Of a stretch of DNA of 64,000 nucleotides, positions 49,078 to 59,313 are shown piece by piece. The stretch covers positions 29,579,001 to 29,643,000 of the forward strand of contig OY987265.1 in the NCBI GenBank assembly GCA_963920665.1. The letters are read 5' to 3'. This stretch comes from Straminergon stramineum (Eukaryota > Streptophyta > Bryopsida > Hypnales > Calliergonaceae). Positions within the stretch are counted from its first letter, which is position 1. Every line of letters begins with the position of its first letter. Below the pieces are notes generated by a model. That model made no database searches. It was not told where the DNA came from and saw only the letters and a list, made by a program, of their open reading frames with translations. Made by a program: the position numbers and the translations under genes.

Positions 49078-49365
49078 AGTGCATGGAGTGCTATTGCATG
49101 TGTAGTTCACTTTGTATGGGAGAATTGAGTTTGTGCTTGGGAATTTACTGAAGTACATATTAGAAAGAGACGAGTGGCCATGTTGAGTGCAATTAGAGAA
49201 ACACAACACTATTTTGAGAGCAATGACAATGACATTGTGCCGGAGACATGGGTGGAAGAATCACATTTTGGACTTAGAAGAGGTGTAGCATGGTCTCCTT
49301 ATCAACAATGCTACAATAGTCATGAAATCAACAATCTCGAAGTGCATCATTGAATTGCTAGACCT

Positions 49366-51612
49366 ATGGCGACATTGGCTGGATCTCCAAGCTTGCATGA
49401 TTGGCGGGGAACAGGTCAAGGGGGGCAATGGAGTCCCGATGGAGCCCGCAGTACTATTCCCGCAGTTGAAGACAGGAGCTACAAGCGAGACTCCGAGGTG
49501 GGTGGTGGAGTCGGCATTGGAAGGAGTTTGGGACGGCCGTGAAGGGCTTCAGCGCCGTCGGTAGGTGCAATAGGCACCACAATTGCTCCAATTGGAGTAT
49601 GCAACACCAGAAGGATTCGCACAAGTACATGGACGGATTCCCAACTTGAAGCTGCAATGGCTGCTCTCGATGCTGGTTGCAAAATTGCTACTGCAGCTAG
49701 AAATATGGGGATTCCACAATCTTCCCTAAGAGACCACATTCAAGGGAGAACAATGAAATGAAAGAAAGGGTGTCAAGGAGTCCTCACTATGGAAGAAGAA
49801 TCAACACTTGTCACGTGGATGTTGCAAATGCAAGATCATGCACATCCCATTTCCATCCTAGAGTTAAGGAGGAAAGTTACTGAAATTACACAGGAACGTT
49901 GGACATCCTTCAAAGACGGCATTCCTGGACGCGGATGGTTGCGATGGTTTAGAAATCCGCACCTAGAGTTGACATTGAGGTCTCCATAGGGGTTAGAGGA
50001 AGGGCGTGCAAGGGGATTGAATCCCAACAGTGTTGCATCCTTGTATAAGAATCTGCAAGGAGCATATGAGCGCAATGGGTATTTGCCATCTCACATCTCG
50101 AATGTTGACGAAATAGGAATACAAGCGGGAAAGAATGGAGGAGGGACTCTTGTGTTTGCACAATGGGGTAGCAGATCTGTCCACACAACGATACCAAACA
50201 GCAAAGAGCACCTCACAGTCCTCTCATGCGTGAATGCTATAGGCCAGTACATCCCAAACTTTTATATTTTCAAAGGTAAACAAAAGGTGAGGAATTGCAT
50301 TGCAAGATGTGAACCCAAATCTTGCATGGCAATGCAACCAAATGGTTGGATGACTGCATTCTTATTTTTTGCTTGGATCGCTCATTTCATTACTATTGTC
50401 CAAGAAAGGTATGGAATCTCACAAGAAAATAGGCACCTACTAATTCTAGATGGACACGGGTCGCATGTGATACTTGAAGTGGTTCAGCAAGCTAAATCAA
50501 CAGGCCTTGACATTATCACATTGCCTAGCCACACAAGCCACAGATTACAGCCACTAGATGTTAGTATTTTCAAACCGTTCAAAGTAGCATTTCGAGCATG
50601 TAGAGATAGGTGGAGCATACAAAACAAAGGAAGAGGAGCTAGGAAAGAAGAACTAGCAGAGTAGGTGTCAATGGCATTGAGGAAGGCACTCATAGCATCT
50701 AAAATAACCTAGGGATTCGCAGCCACTGGGATTTGGCCCCTTAGGCCAACAGCCATGGATGCATATATGGTGCCTAGTGCATGCTACATTGACCCTTGTG
50801 AAGAAGACGAGGAAGAAGATGCAGAACAAGATGAGTCTTCCCTTGGCGGTTCACAACCGCAAGAAGAGTGTGTCCTTGAAACGCAAGAAGTGGCGCTACA
50901 ATATTTCGTGGAGTTGGAGTTAGACTCAAGTCTCTCTTGTGGCGACAGCAGTACTGAAAGCGATGGAGAGGGAGGAGACAACACTGTACGTAAGAATCTC
51001 TTCCCCTTACCTCTTGTGGAATCCCGTTTGCGCAAACTAGTACAAGGTGGGGAGCATGTCATTGACTACACAAAATCCATCCTTATGACATCGGACGACT
51101 ACATTGCGGCAATGATGACAAAAGCTGCAAGAAAGGAAGCAGTAGCTAAAGAACAGGAAGAGCGCAAGATGCGTTTTGAGTAGAGGAAGGTGGAACGAGA
51201 GCAACAAAAGGCGAGGAAGGAAACTGAGAAGCTCATGCGGCGAATTCAAGCAGAGAAAAAGAAAGCGGATCGAGAACGAGAGCGGGCATGGAAAGCGTCT
51301 GAGTGCGCACGGAAGAACTCAGAGATTCAAGGCAGACCACGTCAAAGTAGCAATGGGGGCGGGAATAGGACAAAACATTCCTGGGCTCACAAGAAGTGTT
51401 GTGCTCGTCTTGCCTCCAACAACACCAACAACGGCTCCCACTTGATGAGTGGGATCACAACTGTTTCCATCTGCAAGCTCGACGCGGCGGAGGTGGGGTC
51501 TGCAACCCTTGTGCACTGGATCATGACACGGCAGTGGTGGGGGCGCAACGTGGTAGAAGTGGGGTCTCACTCCATCGGAATTAGGATTGCCTCGCATTGC
51601 AAGCGGGTCTAG
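49366..51612 (+). pseudogene. Pogo/Tigger-type transposase pseudogene
   Basis: One reading frame can be followed for 748 codons from an ATG at 49,366, without any frameshift but with six in-frame stops: TGA at 49,540 and 49,759, TAG at 49,987, 50,662, 50,710 and 51,181. In order it shows a psq-type helix-turn-helix (LEAAMAALDAGCKIATAARN, about 49,644-49,750), a second DNA-binding-like segment (49,789-49,980), and the DDE domain. The catalytic acidic residues are in NVDEIG, LILDGHGSH and LQPLDVSIFKP, with 35 residues between the second and third. After it come TGIWPL, an acidic patch (EEDEEEDAEQDE) and a basic coiled-coil-like tail with KARKETEKL and ADREREREA-like text. The order matches DDE_1 superfamily transposases. 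It could not yield a full-length enzyme as it stands. Confidence 0.88.
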
Positions 51613-52026
51613 ACTTGGCAATACAACAGCCAGTTACACCATAGTGACAGCCTATTCGAGCAGACTGAGCACCATTTTGAATGCTAGTGAAGTACCCTAA
51701 GCATGGTATTCTGGCATATTTTCTGACGGCTTTGAATGCCGCATCTTACTATTTTAGTGACTGTTCCAACTAGTGTTCCAAGTACATGAGCACAGTGAAG
51801 ACTTCAAGAACTGTCTATTTTAGCATCTCCTACTCATAGCTTTACATTTTTAGTGATTTTGGACTTTGAAAATTCTATGTGAACACATGCTTTGACACTG
51901 AAACTCTGAAATTGATGTTGATATTTTTGCTTTCCTCTTACTTGAAAATATTTTTTTCAAGTTTGATTCATTGCTTTTCATGCTTCAAACTGCTTAAAAT
52001 CACGTTTATGGGTGCTGCTACCTTAA

Positions 52027-52984
52027 CCCCTCACCACTGAAGGGGACAAAATGTGTCCTCAAGTCAAATTCAAAGTTTTGTAACTTTTGCATTAGATGTC
52101 CGAATCCAATAAAATTTGTTGGAAAATTTGCGATCTCTCTTCTAGTTTGTGTGGTAAAATTTTCCAGATCAATCTAAGATGTATTGAATTTTTGGAAGCC
52201 AATTGAAGTTCACAAGTTCAATTCAAGTTCACCAAATTGCATTTGATGGCTGCAACTTCCGGGGCTTGTGTGTCCTTCATCCAATGTTCGTTTTCAATAA
52301 AATTTGTTGGGTTGTGTTCCCCTTGAAGTCTAGTTATTGTGGCAGAATTTTCATGCCAATCCAAGTTGTTTTGAATGTTTGGGAGCAATTCAAAGTTCAA
52401 AATCCCGACATTTTTTAATAAGAGTGAACTTCGGCGGCTTGTTTCTTCTTCATACAATGTTTGTTTCCAATAATTTCATTTGGAAAAGTTGCAAATACTT
52501 GTCTAGTTTGTGTGTACAAAATTTCATATCCATCTAAGTAGTTATGAGTGATTGAGAAGCATTTTAGTAGGAGGAGGTTCAGTTTTTGATGTGTTTTTTG
52601 CAACTTTACTTGTTTTTTGACATTTCAAAGCCATTTTGCAGACACAATGTGTCAATTAAATGATATTTTTTTTCATCAATATGTTTGTATGCTGATTTTG
52701 AATCACTTATTAGTTTAAAGTTTCTTCATTTGAGTAGATTTAGAACCCGAATTTCGCCTCCAAATGTGTTTTTGAGAAAATTTCAACATCCTTTTTCAAC
52801 ACTAAAACATTATAATCTTTCAATCTATGTGGTCAAATGACACCAAATTTGTTGCAAGCCATCTACAACAAGTGCACTACAAGATCGTACGGTTGAGATC
52901 TCTATAACTTATTAAAATTTACATTTATAACACTTCAAAAGGAATGCTGTTTTTGGAGCCGTTTGGGCCTTTGGCGGTGAGGGG
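52027..52984. mobile_element. TTAA-flanked non-autonomous element (piggyBac-like ends)
   Basis: Inverted ends CCCCTCACC / GGTGAGGGG are each bordered by TTAA, the target duplication and CCC-type ends of piggyBac elements. A TA duplication with ACCCCTCACC ends cannot be excluded. The 958-bp interior has no transposase and holds about three imperfect copies of a 170-bp unit with AATAAAATTTGTTGG and TTCAAAGTTC landmarks. Confidence 0.6.
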
Positions 52985-53011
52985 TTAACAGGAGCTAAAT
53001 TTCATCTAATG

Positions 53012-54675
53012 TTATAGATCTCAAACTTCAAACTTTTATGAAAATGGTTATTTTAAGGAATTTTCCAAAATTTTGAAGTGCAATGGAAACTAAATAGTTT
53101 CAAAAGCTTCATTTTGTTAGTTTTGTTTGAAATCAAAAGATTTTTTTTGAATTTCAAAATCTAGATTTAAGTGAAAAAAATTGAAAGTATTTTAATACAC
53201 CAGATACTAGTGTTTTTAAAAAATAAACTACCCTATTATCAAATAAAAAAACAACTAAGATGTCTTTGACTTCATTGAATGATGTGGATATAGTGTCAAT
53301 AAAGTTGGATACAAAACATTTGGATGAAAATCATCCATCCTTCAATATGCACAAAGCCTAGTTGATTATACAAAGGATAGACAACGTTCTCAACATCATT
53401 TTAGAGTTTTGTAAAGTTTTTTCATCCGCATGAGGAGAAGATTAAGGTAATTAAACACACCCAATTGTAACACCATCCACTTTCCTATACTTAAAAGTTG
53501 GACTCGAATGAACACTTTTATGACTTATAACCATTACAATGTTTCAAAAGCAAACAATGATTGAGAGGTGAAGAGTTTTTTGAAGTATGGTAACAAATTA
53601 CTTTTAAGACCTTTCATACTTTAAGAGTATCCATTCAAGGCAATTCTAGTGTTATATATAAGGTATCCTAGGTTTTCAACTTTGAAAATTTGTAAAATAT
53701 TACTAAATCTTCAAAAAAATTACAAAACCATTGGGTTTGCAATTCTCTTGAATTAACTAATAATTTCATCAAATATTTTTGGTCATTTGACCATTGAGAT
53801 AGAGGCCAAAAAAAACATTGCTTTTAGGTGATTCTCCCTTAACTAGTCCAATTATTGAACCAATCCATTGCATAATTCCTTTGTTGATGTGTAATATGCA
53901 AAATCTAATTGAATGTACCAACCTAACAAGGGTGCAAATTATAAAACACAAGTTATTTCAATTAGAGAAAGATCCTTCATACTAATTAGGATGAATGAGT
54001 GTGGTCTACTTAACGTGAACATTGGATTGAAATTGAATGAATTGAATGTAGATGAAAGTGGATGGCAATCATAGTATTTAAAATAGTATGAAAATAGTGT
54101 CGGTCAAATTACTTTAATTTTATTTAAAATACTATAACTTCAATATTAGTGTAAATTGAAAATTTTCACAATTTCCAAATTTATTTTGTGTAAAATAGTG
54201 GTATTATTGTAGAGTTTACTAATTGAATCGAGAATTGAATTAATTTATGTAGTGCTATAGTTTTTTTCTCGTTGCTTTAAAATTTCTTTGCAATGGCTAT
54301 TACAAAATGCATCATGTTTTTGGATAGAAGCCATTTCTTTTTATCTACACCCATTTGTACAATTATGCTACATTCATTTGATTTTGATGATTTCATTTAT
54401 TTTTTTGATGATTTTGTTAATATCTTTTGGTACCAAAAAAAGTTATTTTTCACCAAAGAAGAAAAATTTTACATTCTCTTTCTAAAATTGTCCAATGGTG
54501 TAATTCTCTACTAAAAATTAACCTTTGTCAAGATCTTTTTTAAATGGCATGAGGCAAGATGACTCATTGTAGACCCTTTGATCTCCACTTTGATCATTGC
54601 ACATGTTTTCAATGATCAAATTTACAAAGATTTGTAGCAAAAGAGTACAAAAGAAAGAGAAACCAAGAATATTCT
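53012..54675. other. Gene-free AT-rich DNA
   Basis: No supported gene. Short frames at 53,769-53,951 (minus) and 54,288-54,514 (plus) show no recognisable feature. Confidence 0.5.
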
Positions 54676-55023
54676 ACTATAACAAAAGTTGGTAAAAATG
54701 GATTGCACTCAAAATCAAGTGTGGTTCTTTTGAGCTACCACCATTCCATTCAATCCCAAAATGATTGTAGATTTTTCTTTTGGAATTTTGTACTGCAATT
54801 TTTATTTATTTCGGGGGCATATAATATATTTTTGAAAAGGTATTAAAAATACTTGTCTAATGCTATAGTACATGTCCCCAAATTTAAAAAAATTGCAGTG
54901 CGAAATCCCTAAAGAAAAATCTGCAATCATTTTGGGATTGAATGGAATGGTGGTAGCTCAAAAGAACCACGCTCAATTTTGAGTGCAGTCCATTTTTACC
55001 AAATTTTGTACTTTAGTTATAGT
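54676..55023. mobile_element. Foldback MITE with ACTATAAC ends
   Basis: Arms of about 105 bp (ACTATAACAAAAGTTGGTAA...CTCAAAAGAACCACAC-like text and the reverse complement) enclose about 135 bp; total 348 bp. A short relative is at 46,312-46,381. The target duplication is not clear. Confidence 0.8.
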
Positions 55024-56343
55024 GCATGTGTCCCCATTTTTATCTCTTTAAATTGGAGCCAAACAATGATCCATATCCACAACAGGATGCATTGCTAGAG
55101 CTAAAAAATTGCTCAAAAGTGAGAATAACTTTTTTCAAGGAAATATTCATTAGTGATATATTCCTCCTTTCATGGTGGATGCAATTGCTAGAAATTCATG
55201 GATGATATTAGTCTTTTGGGGGACCAAATATATATTTCTGGATTTGAGATTAAGTTTTCATCATTGCCCAGGGGGGCAAGAATGTCAACAACTACATCAA
55301 GTGAACCCAGTAAACATCGGTTTCATTATCACTACCCAAAATAATTGAATTACAAAACGCTGTAAACATTTGAATCTAGCCGCAAGTGTGAAATATGAAC
55401 ACGATCATTAATCAAGCAGTGTGACTGTCTTACATACCACCCCAGTTTTTATATTTCGATGCCCTTTTGGCAATGCAGGTTGCGAAACATTGTGCAGGGG
55501 AAGACGGTTTGATTTCTGAATATTTTTTTTTGTGAATCACGAAGCATGTTTTTGTCTAAAAGCCACGACAAGATCGATTTTCAGACCACTTTGGCGGGCG
55601 ATTAGCGGGCAGTACAGCTCGCGATCCACGATGGACATCAAATAGTGCGGTGCACTCCGCTCTCATTGCAAATCCATGTACAGAGTGTCGCATCCACATT
55701 TCTGGCGAATTCACTGATTCAAAATCGTGCCATTTCCGTATCCCCCCTGAGCTCCTGTGTATCATTTCATGGCTTTTCCGCGAACTTTCGAGTAAAAAAA
55801 TCCCTGCACCATCCTATAAGAGGAGAATGCATCTAGTCCATTACTACAACTACTCTGGTGTGTAATGGACAGGACAAAGTTCAAGGCGTGCATCTGAGTG
55901 AGAAAGTGGTTTGGTTCCAGATTGCACCCAGCAACGACAGCATCTTTGTTTTGAAGAGGGAGGCAAGAAGGTACTCTGTAAGCTAGATCTCACTGTCCAG
56001 TATTAACTGCTATTTCCATGATTTTTTGCTGGCTTGTTAGTAGAACATCTACAAATCTGAATGTTGTACGAGTACGTTTGAACTCTAAAAGATCACTCAA
56101 ATCTAGATCTACTACAGTTCTTGTTATCAGACAATGGTATGCTACTATATTTCCTTTTTCCATGTTGTAAGCTACATCACTCTTAATTTGTTAAGAACCG
56201 GCCATTCATTTAAACAAGAAAGGAGTGAAGCCTAAAACATCCAAAGTAGAAATGTTGTTTAAGAATCGTTTCTCTCTTTTGGAGTCAATTTTGAAGACGG
56301 GCATTGAATTATCTGGCTTGTACGTTTTCAAGAGACCAAGACG
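55024..56343. other. Upstream region of the terpene synthase gene
   Basis: From about 55,440 the DNA becomes GC-richer. CCTATAAGAGG at about 55,812 could be a TATA-type element, and AAGAAG|GTACTC near 55,969 a leader-intron donor, but neither is certain. Short ORFs on both strands (55,556-55,865) show no domain. An in-frame TGA at 56,305 precedes the terpene synthase start. Confidence 0.4.
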
Positions 56344-57459
56344 ATGACTGCGATGGACCCCCCAGTTCCAATTTCACCAGTCAAGATTGCTTCCAAGGAA
56401 GATGAAAAGCTTCCACGCTTGCTGTCCATGGTCATTGAAGGCTTGCCGCCATTTGCTGAGTCCAAGTACGTGCACGAGGCAGAAAACTATTTCAAGCAGT
56501 ACGTGAAGCGCTATGAGAATGTCACTTCTTTGGACGCCTACTGCCGTCACGGCCTTTCCTTTTCCAGCTATTCGTACCCTGGAGTGATCAGCTTGGACCG
56601 TCTCGTTGCCGTGTCCACTTACTATGCGTTACTATTCTTGTTGGATGATCTCTTGTTTGACAACCCAGATAAGAGTCTTATGGAACCATGTGGCATTGAC
56701 CGCAGTGCTTTCTCGAGCCCTCAGAAAATGCAAGAATACCTTGATCATCTAATTGCAGTTTTTGGTCAGCAAAAGTCACCCCACAGCCCTGCTACCTTGA
56801 TGGAGACCATGATGTGCGAGGTGGGTCGGGACATATTGCTTTTATCGAACCCCGAGTGGTTTAAGGAGGTTCTTCACTGTTTCACTGAATTTTGCCATGT
56901 CTTTGTTGCTAGCCACGCTGATATCGTTACAGGCCACAACTCATGCTTCCAAGACTTGCAGTCCTATACCGACATGCGCGCTGCAAACTGGGGTGGGAAG
57001 TTTGTTCTAGTATTCACGGAGTTTGCTAGGGATACCTACATTCCGACTGCCATGAGATCGGATCCATACATGCAGAAAGTGACGATTGCAACAACCATAT
57101 ATATGGCCTTGGTTAATGACGTCTTCTCATACCACAAGGAGAGCACACAAGAAGGAAACCCTCGCAATCTGGTCATAGTGCTGATGGCTTGTGAAGGAAA
57201 GTCTTTAGTCCAGGCGACGCAGCAAGCCATAGACTTGGTGAACACATATGCGTCTTCAATCTTGGATTTGGAGGTCGAAGCTTCCAACTCTGTTTTGCAG
57301 AATCACTCGCGTGAAATCAGAGCACTTGTTGCTGGCAACGTGTACTTTTATTGCATGAGCGAGCGCTACCGGCAACCTGATTCAGTTTTTCCGGAGTTGA
57401 GAGCCATGAGTCCAAGCTGGAAGGCCTTTCTTGAGTCAGGAAGTAGTACAGTTGTTTAA
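56344..57459 (+). CDS. Microbial-type terpene synthase-like protein (MTPSL), class I
   Basis: Single-exon frame of 371 residues. The class I terpene synthase fold is indicated by the aspartate-rich motif DDLLFD at 101-106 and the metal-binding NSE motif NDVFSYHKE at 258-266 (N258, S262, E266). There is also an Arg at 212 in YTDMRAANWGG where the pyrophosphate-sensing Arg is expected, NLV after the NSE motif, and an ERYR pair at 340-343. Size and single-domain build match MTPSLs of non-seed plants rather than the larger two- or three-domain TPS of seed plants. Such enzymes ionise a prenyl diphosphate, often farnesyl diphosphate, to sesquiterpenes or other terpenes in the cytosol; no plastid transit peptide is evident. 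The product cannot be predicted. DDxxxD instead of DDxxD is a known variant. An AATAAA at 57,597 may mark the transcript end. All key residues are present, so I expect an active enzyme. Confidence 0.93.
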   Translation: MTAMDPPVPISPVKIASKEDEKLPRLLSMVIEGLPPFAESKYVHEAENYFKQYVKRYENVTSLDAYCRHGLSFSSYSYPGVISLDRLVAVSTYYALLFLLDDLLFDNPDKSLMEPCGIDRSAFSSPQKMQEYLDHLIAVFGQQKSPHSPATLMETMMCEVGRDILLLSNPEWFKEVLHCFTEFCHVFVASHADIVTGHNSCFQDLQSYTDMRAANWGGKFVLVFTEFARDTYIPTAMRSDPYMQKVTIATTIYMALVNDVFSYHKESTQEGNPRNLVIVLMACEGKSLVQATQQAIDLVNTYASSILDLEVEASNSVLQNHSREIRALVAGNVYFYCMSERYRQPDSVFPELRAMSPSWKAFLESGSSTVV

Positions 57460-59313
57460 TTTTCATTTTGTTTTTGGTGGCGCAATCTAGCTTGTCTCTC
57501 ACGGCAAGGTTTTATGTGGCATGAGGTATTGGTCACTATCACCCGCCAAATGTTAACTTAGTATTGCCAACCTCTTTTGAGACGTCCAGCACTAGTAATA
57601 AACAATATGACTGGAGACCTTATCACAAATTCCGGATGGTCCTAGTTCTGTCTCTTTTCTGTTTCCTTGTCACAGTTTGTGTCTGAAGTAAAACTGCAAA
57701 GTTCATTACCATAAGCCCCAGTGTTCCATATATAGCTGCTTACAATATTATTATCTTGATTGCTTCTAATGATGAAAATGTTGGTGCGGATGTTCAATGC
57801 ATGGGAGAGTATCAAGTTTTCGAAGGCTAATTATAATGAAAAATGAGGATTGGTCTTCAAAAAACCCATGCTACCATTAGTACAGAATATTATGTTCACC
57901 CAACATAATGCATACATGAACCAGATATAATCGCTTCGACTAAATGTTTGGAGTCACCCTGGGCAGTGAAAATGAAAAAATGAATGGCGGGCTACTGCAG
58001 GCCGCCTTCGAGCAATTTCGTCAGTGGAAACAGCAGCGGACGAAATGTCTGGGTTACTGTCGAGATCGTCCAGCCAAATCAACGAACAGATTGAACGACG
58101 TCGTTCGTCTCTGTCAGTGACTTTCCAGTAGCATGGAACCGTTGACAGTTATGCCCTTCTTCCTCTTTCAGCTCTCTCGGTTGTGAACTCCTTTACCGAT
58201 TATTTCTCGCATGTGCATCGCTCCATCGCCGTTTCCATTTGCAAGTTTCTGCAGCTTCCCATGACAGCCTAATTCCGCCCCGAAGATGCGATGTGCTTGC
58301 TTCGTTTCGGTGATCACTTTTCGCTCGCTGGGACTGAGCACTCGCCGTCCTCTGTTTTGGAAACCATGCATTGATGACTCCAGCAGATGTGATCGTGGAA
58401 TGAGTAGAACGAGAATTGTTTTTTAATGGAAGTATTGAAACATGCTATTTCTAAGATGGTCCGAGAGAGAGAGATAAGTTCGAAGAAGAAATTATTGAAA
58501 GTTCAGGATACAGAGTTTGATGGGGGATGTTTGATGACGATCATGACTTTAAGTTTTGAGCCGGCCGGTTCGAATTGAACCCTAGAAAGTGTTTAAGAAT
58601 CGAGAGCATGGACTTGTGCTGTTCTTAATTGGATCCAGGAACAGTATTCGCGCAGCTCAAATCGTACACTGGTGCTTGAATGCACACTGCAGAGGTCGTC
58701 TTGGAGGTTCAGGCTGCGTTTTCTGCCTTCAGATACGAACGAGAGTCGATTTTTAAGTTCAGAGACGTGACCTCTGGTCATCGTTTGTTGTATCCGTGAC
58801 CGACACTTTCCTCTAGCTACGCACTAAGCTCCAAGTTGATCTGCTGAGATTTAGCACAGGAAGCGTTGGTGAGCAAATGCTCTGGTAGAAAGCGGTTAGA
58901 AATATCACGATGTTGGAGGTCAACCCTAATTATAGCAGAAATGTGGAAGCCTTTAAGAACGAAAACCCGACGTTCAGTGCGTGCTCGACGTTGTGCCAGG
59001 AAAACCCGCAGCTGGAGATAAACTGGTGACCGTGTATGCTCTTTCCTCTCATTTCTTCGGACGCCTCACTTAAGGTGAGAAGATGTTGTCGTAGTCTTGA
59101 GTTTTTACAGAGACTGGAGTTTACCGAGGTTTTCACGTCGTCTCAATCTTTGATAGAGAGGCATCCCCCGCGAATGCATTGCGATGAATCTTGTCATGCA
59201 TGAATGCACAAATCCCTACTGCTTGAAATGAAGGCTGAATCAATTTTGAATGTGTGTTATGTTGAACAGTGTGCTGGGGGGTCGCTCGCCTTGTTGATGC
59301 TGATTAGCCTATA
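57460..59313. other. 3' UTR of terpene synthase and spacer to next gene
   Basis: AATAAA at 57,597-57,602 is a candidate polyadenylation signal. From about 57,950 the GC content rises and is probably promoter and leader of the serine-rich gene. Minus frames of 60-68 codons (58,168-58,371, 58,593-58,781, 58,930-59,136) have no recognisable features. Confidence 0.45.

Larger units (their letters stand above)
48549..52023 (+). mobile_element. Pogo-type (Tc1/mariner-IS630 group) transposon, defective
   Basis: Twenty-four-base perfect inverted ends begin AGGTAGCAGCACCCATAAAC. TA flanks both sides. Inside, 49,366-51,612 is a decayed transposase with an N-terminal helix-turn-helix and a DDE domain of the CENP-B/Tigger/pogo kind, which agrees with the TA target. 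A 45-bp tandem repeat sits between the left end and the gene. The ends are intact, so the element could still be moved by a transposase made elsewhere. It inserted into the TTAA at the left edge of the neighbouring element. Confidence 0.9.
48299..53011. mobile_element. Foldback MITE split by two later insertions
   Basis: The left part 48,299-48,548 begins CATTAGAGAGCTGTTTTAGG and shares its centre (GCCATGTCAG, GGGGAAC, CACAACCC) with the intact relative at 42,094-42,400. The right end resumes at about 52,985 (ACAGGAGCTAAATTTC) and finishes TCTAATG at 53,011. Between the halves lie a 3,475-bp pogo-type element and a 958-bp TTAA-flanked element that abut each other. Confidence 0.7.

Noticed and set aside
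48893..49084. 63-codon minus ORF with internal protein repeats
   Set aside because: It lies wholly on the 45-bp tandem repeat inside the pogo-type element; the peptide repeat is a by-product.
49366..51612. Stop-codon readthrough or recoding in the transposase
   Set aside because: Six stops scattered over the gene, all of a type produced by deamination, are better explained as decay of a silenced transposon.
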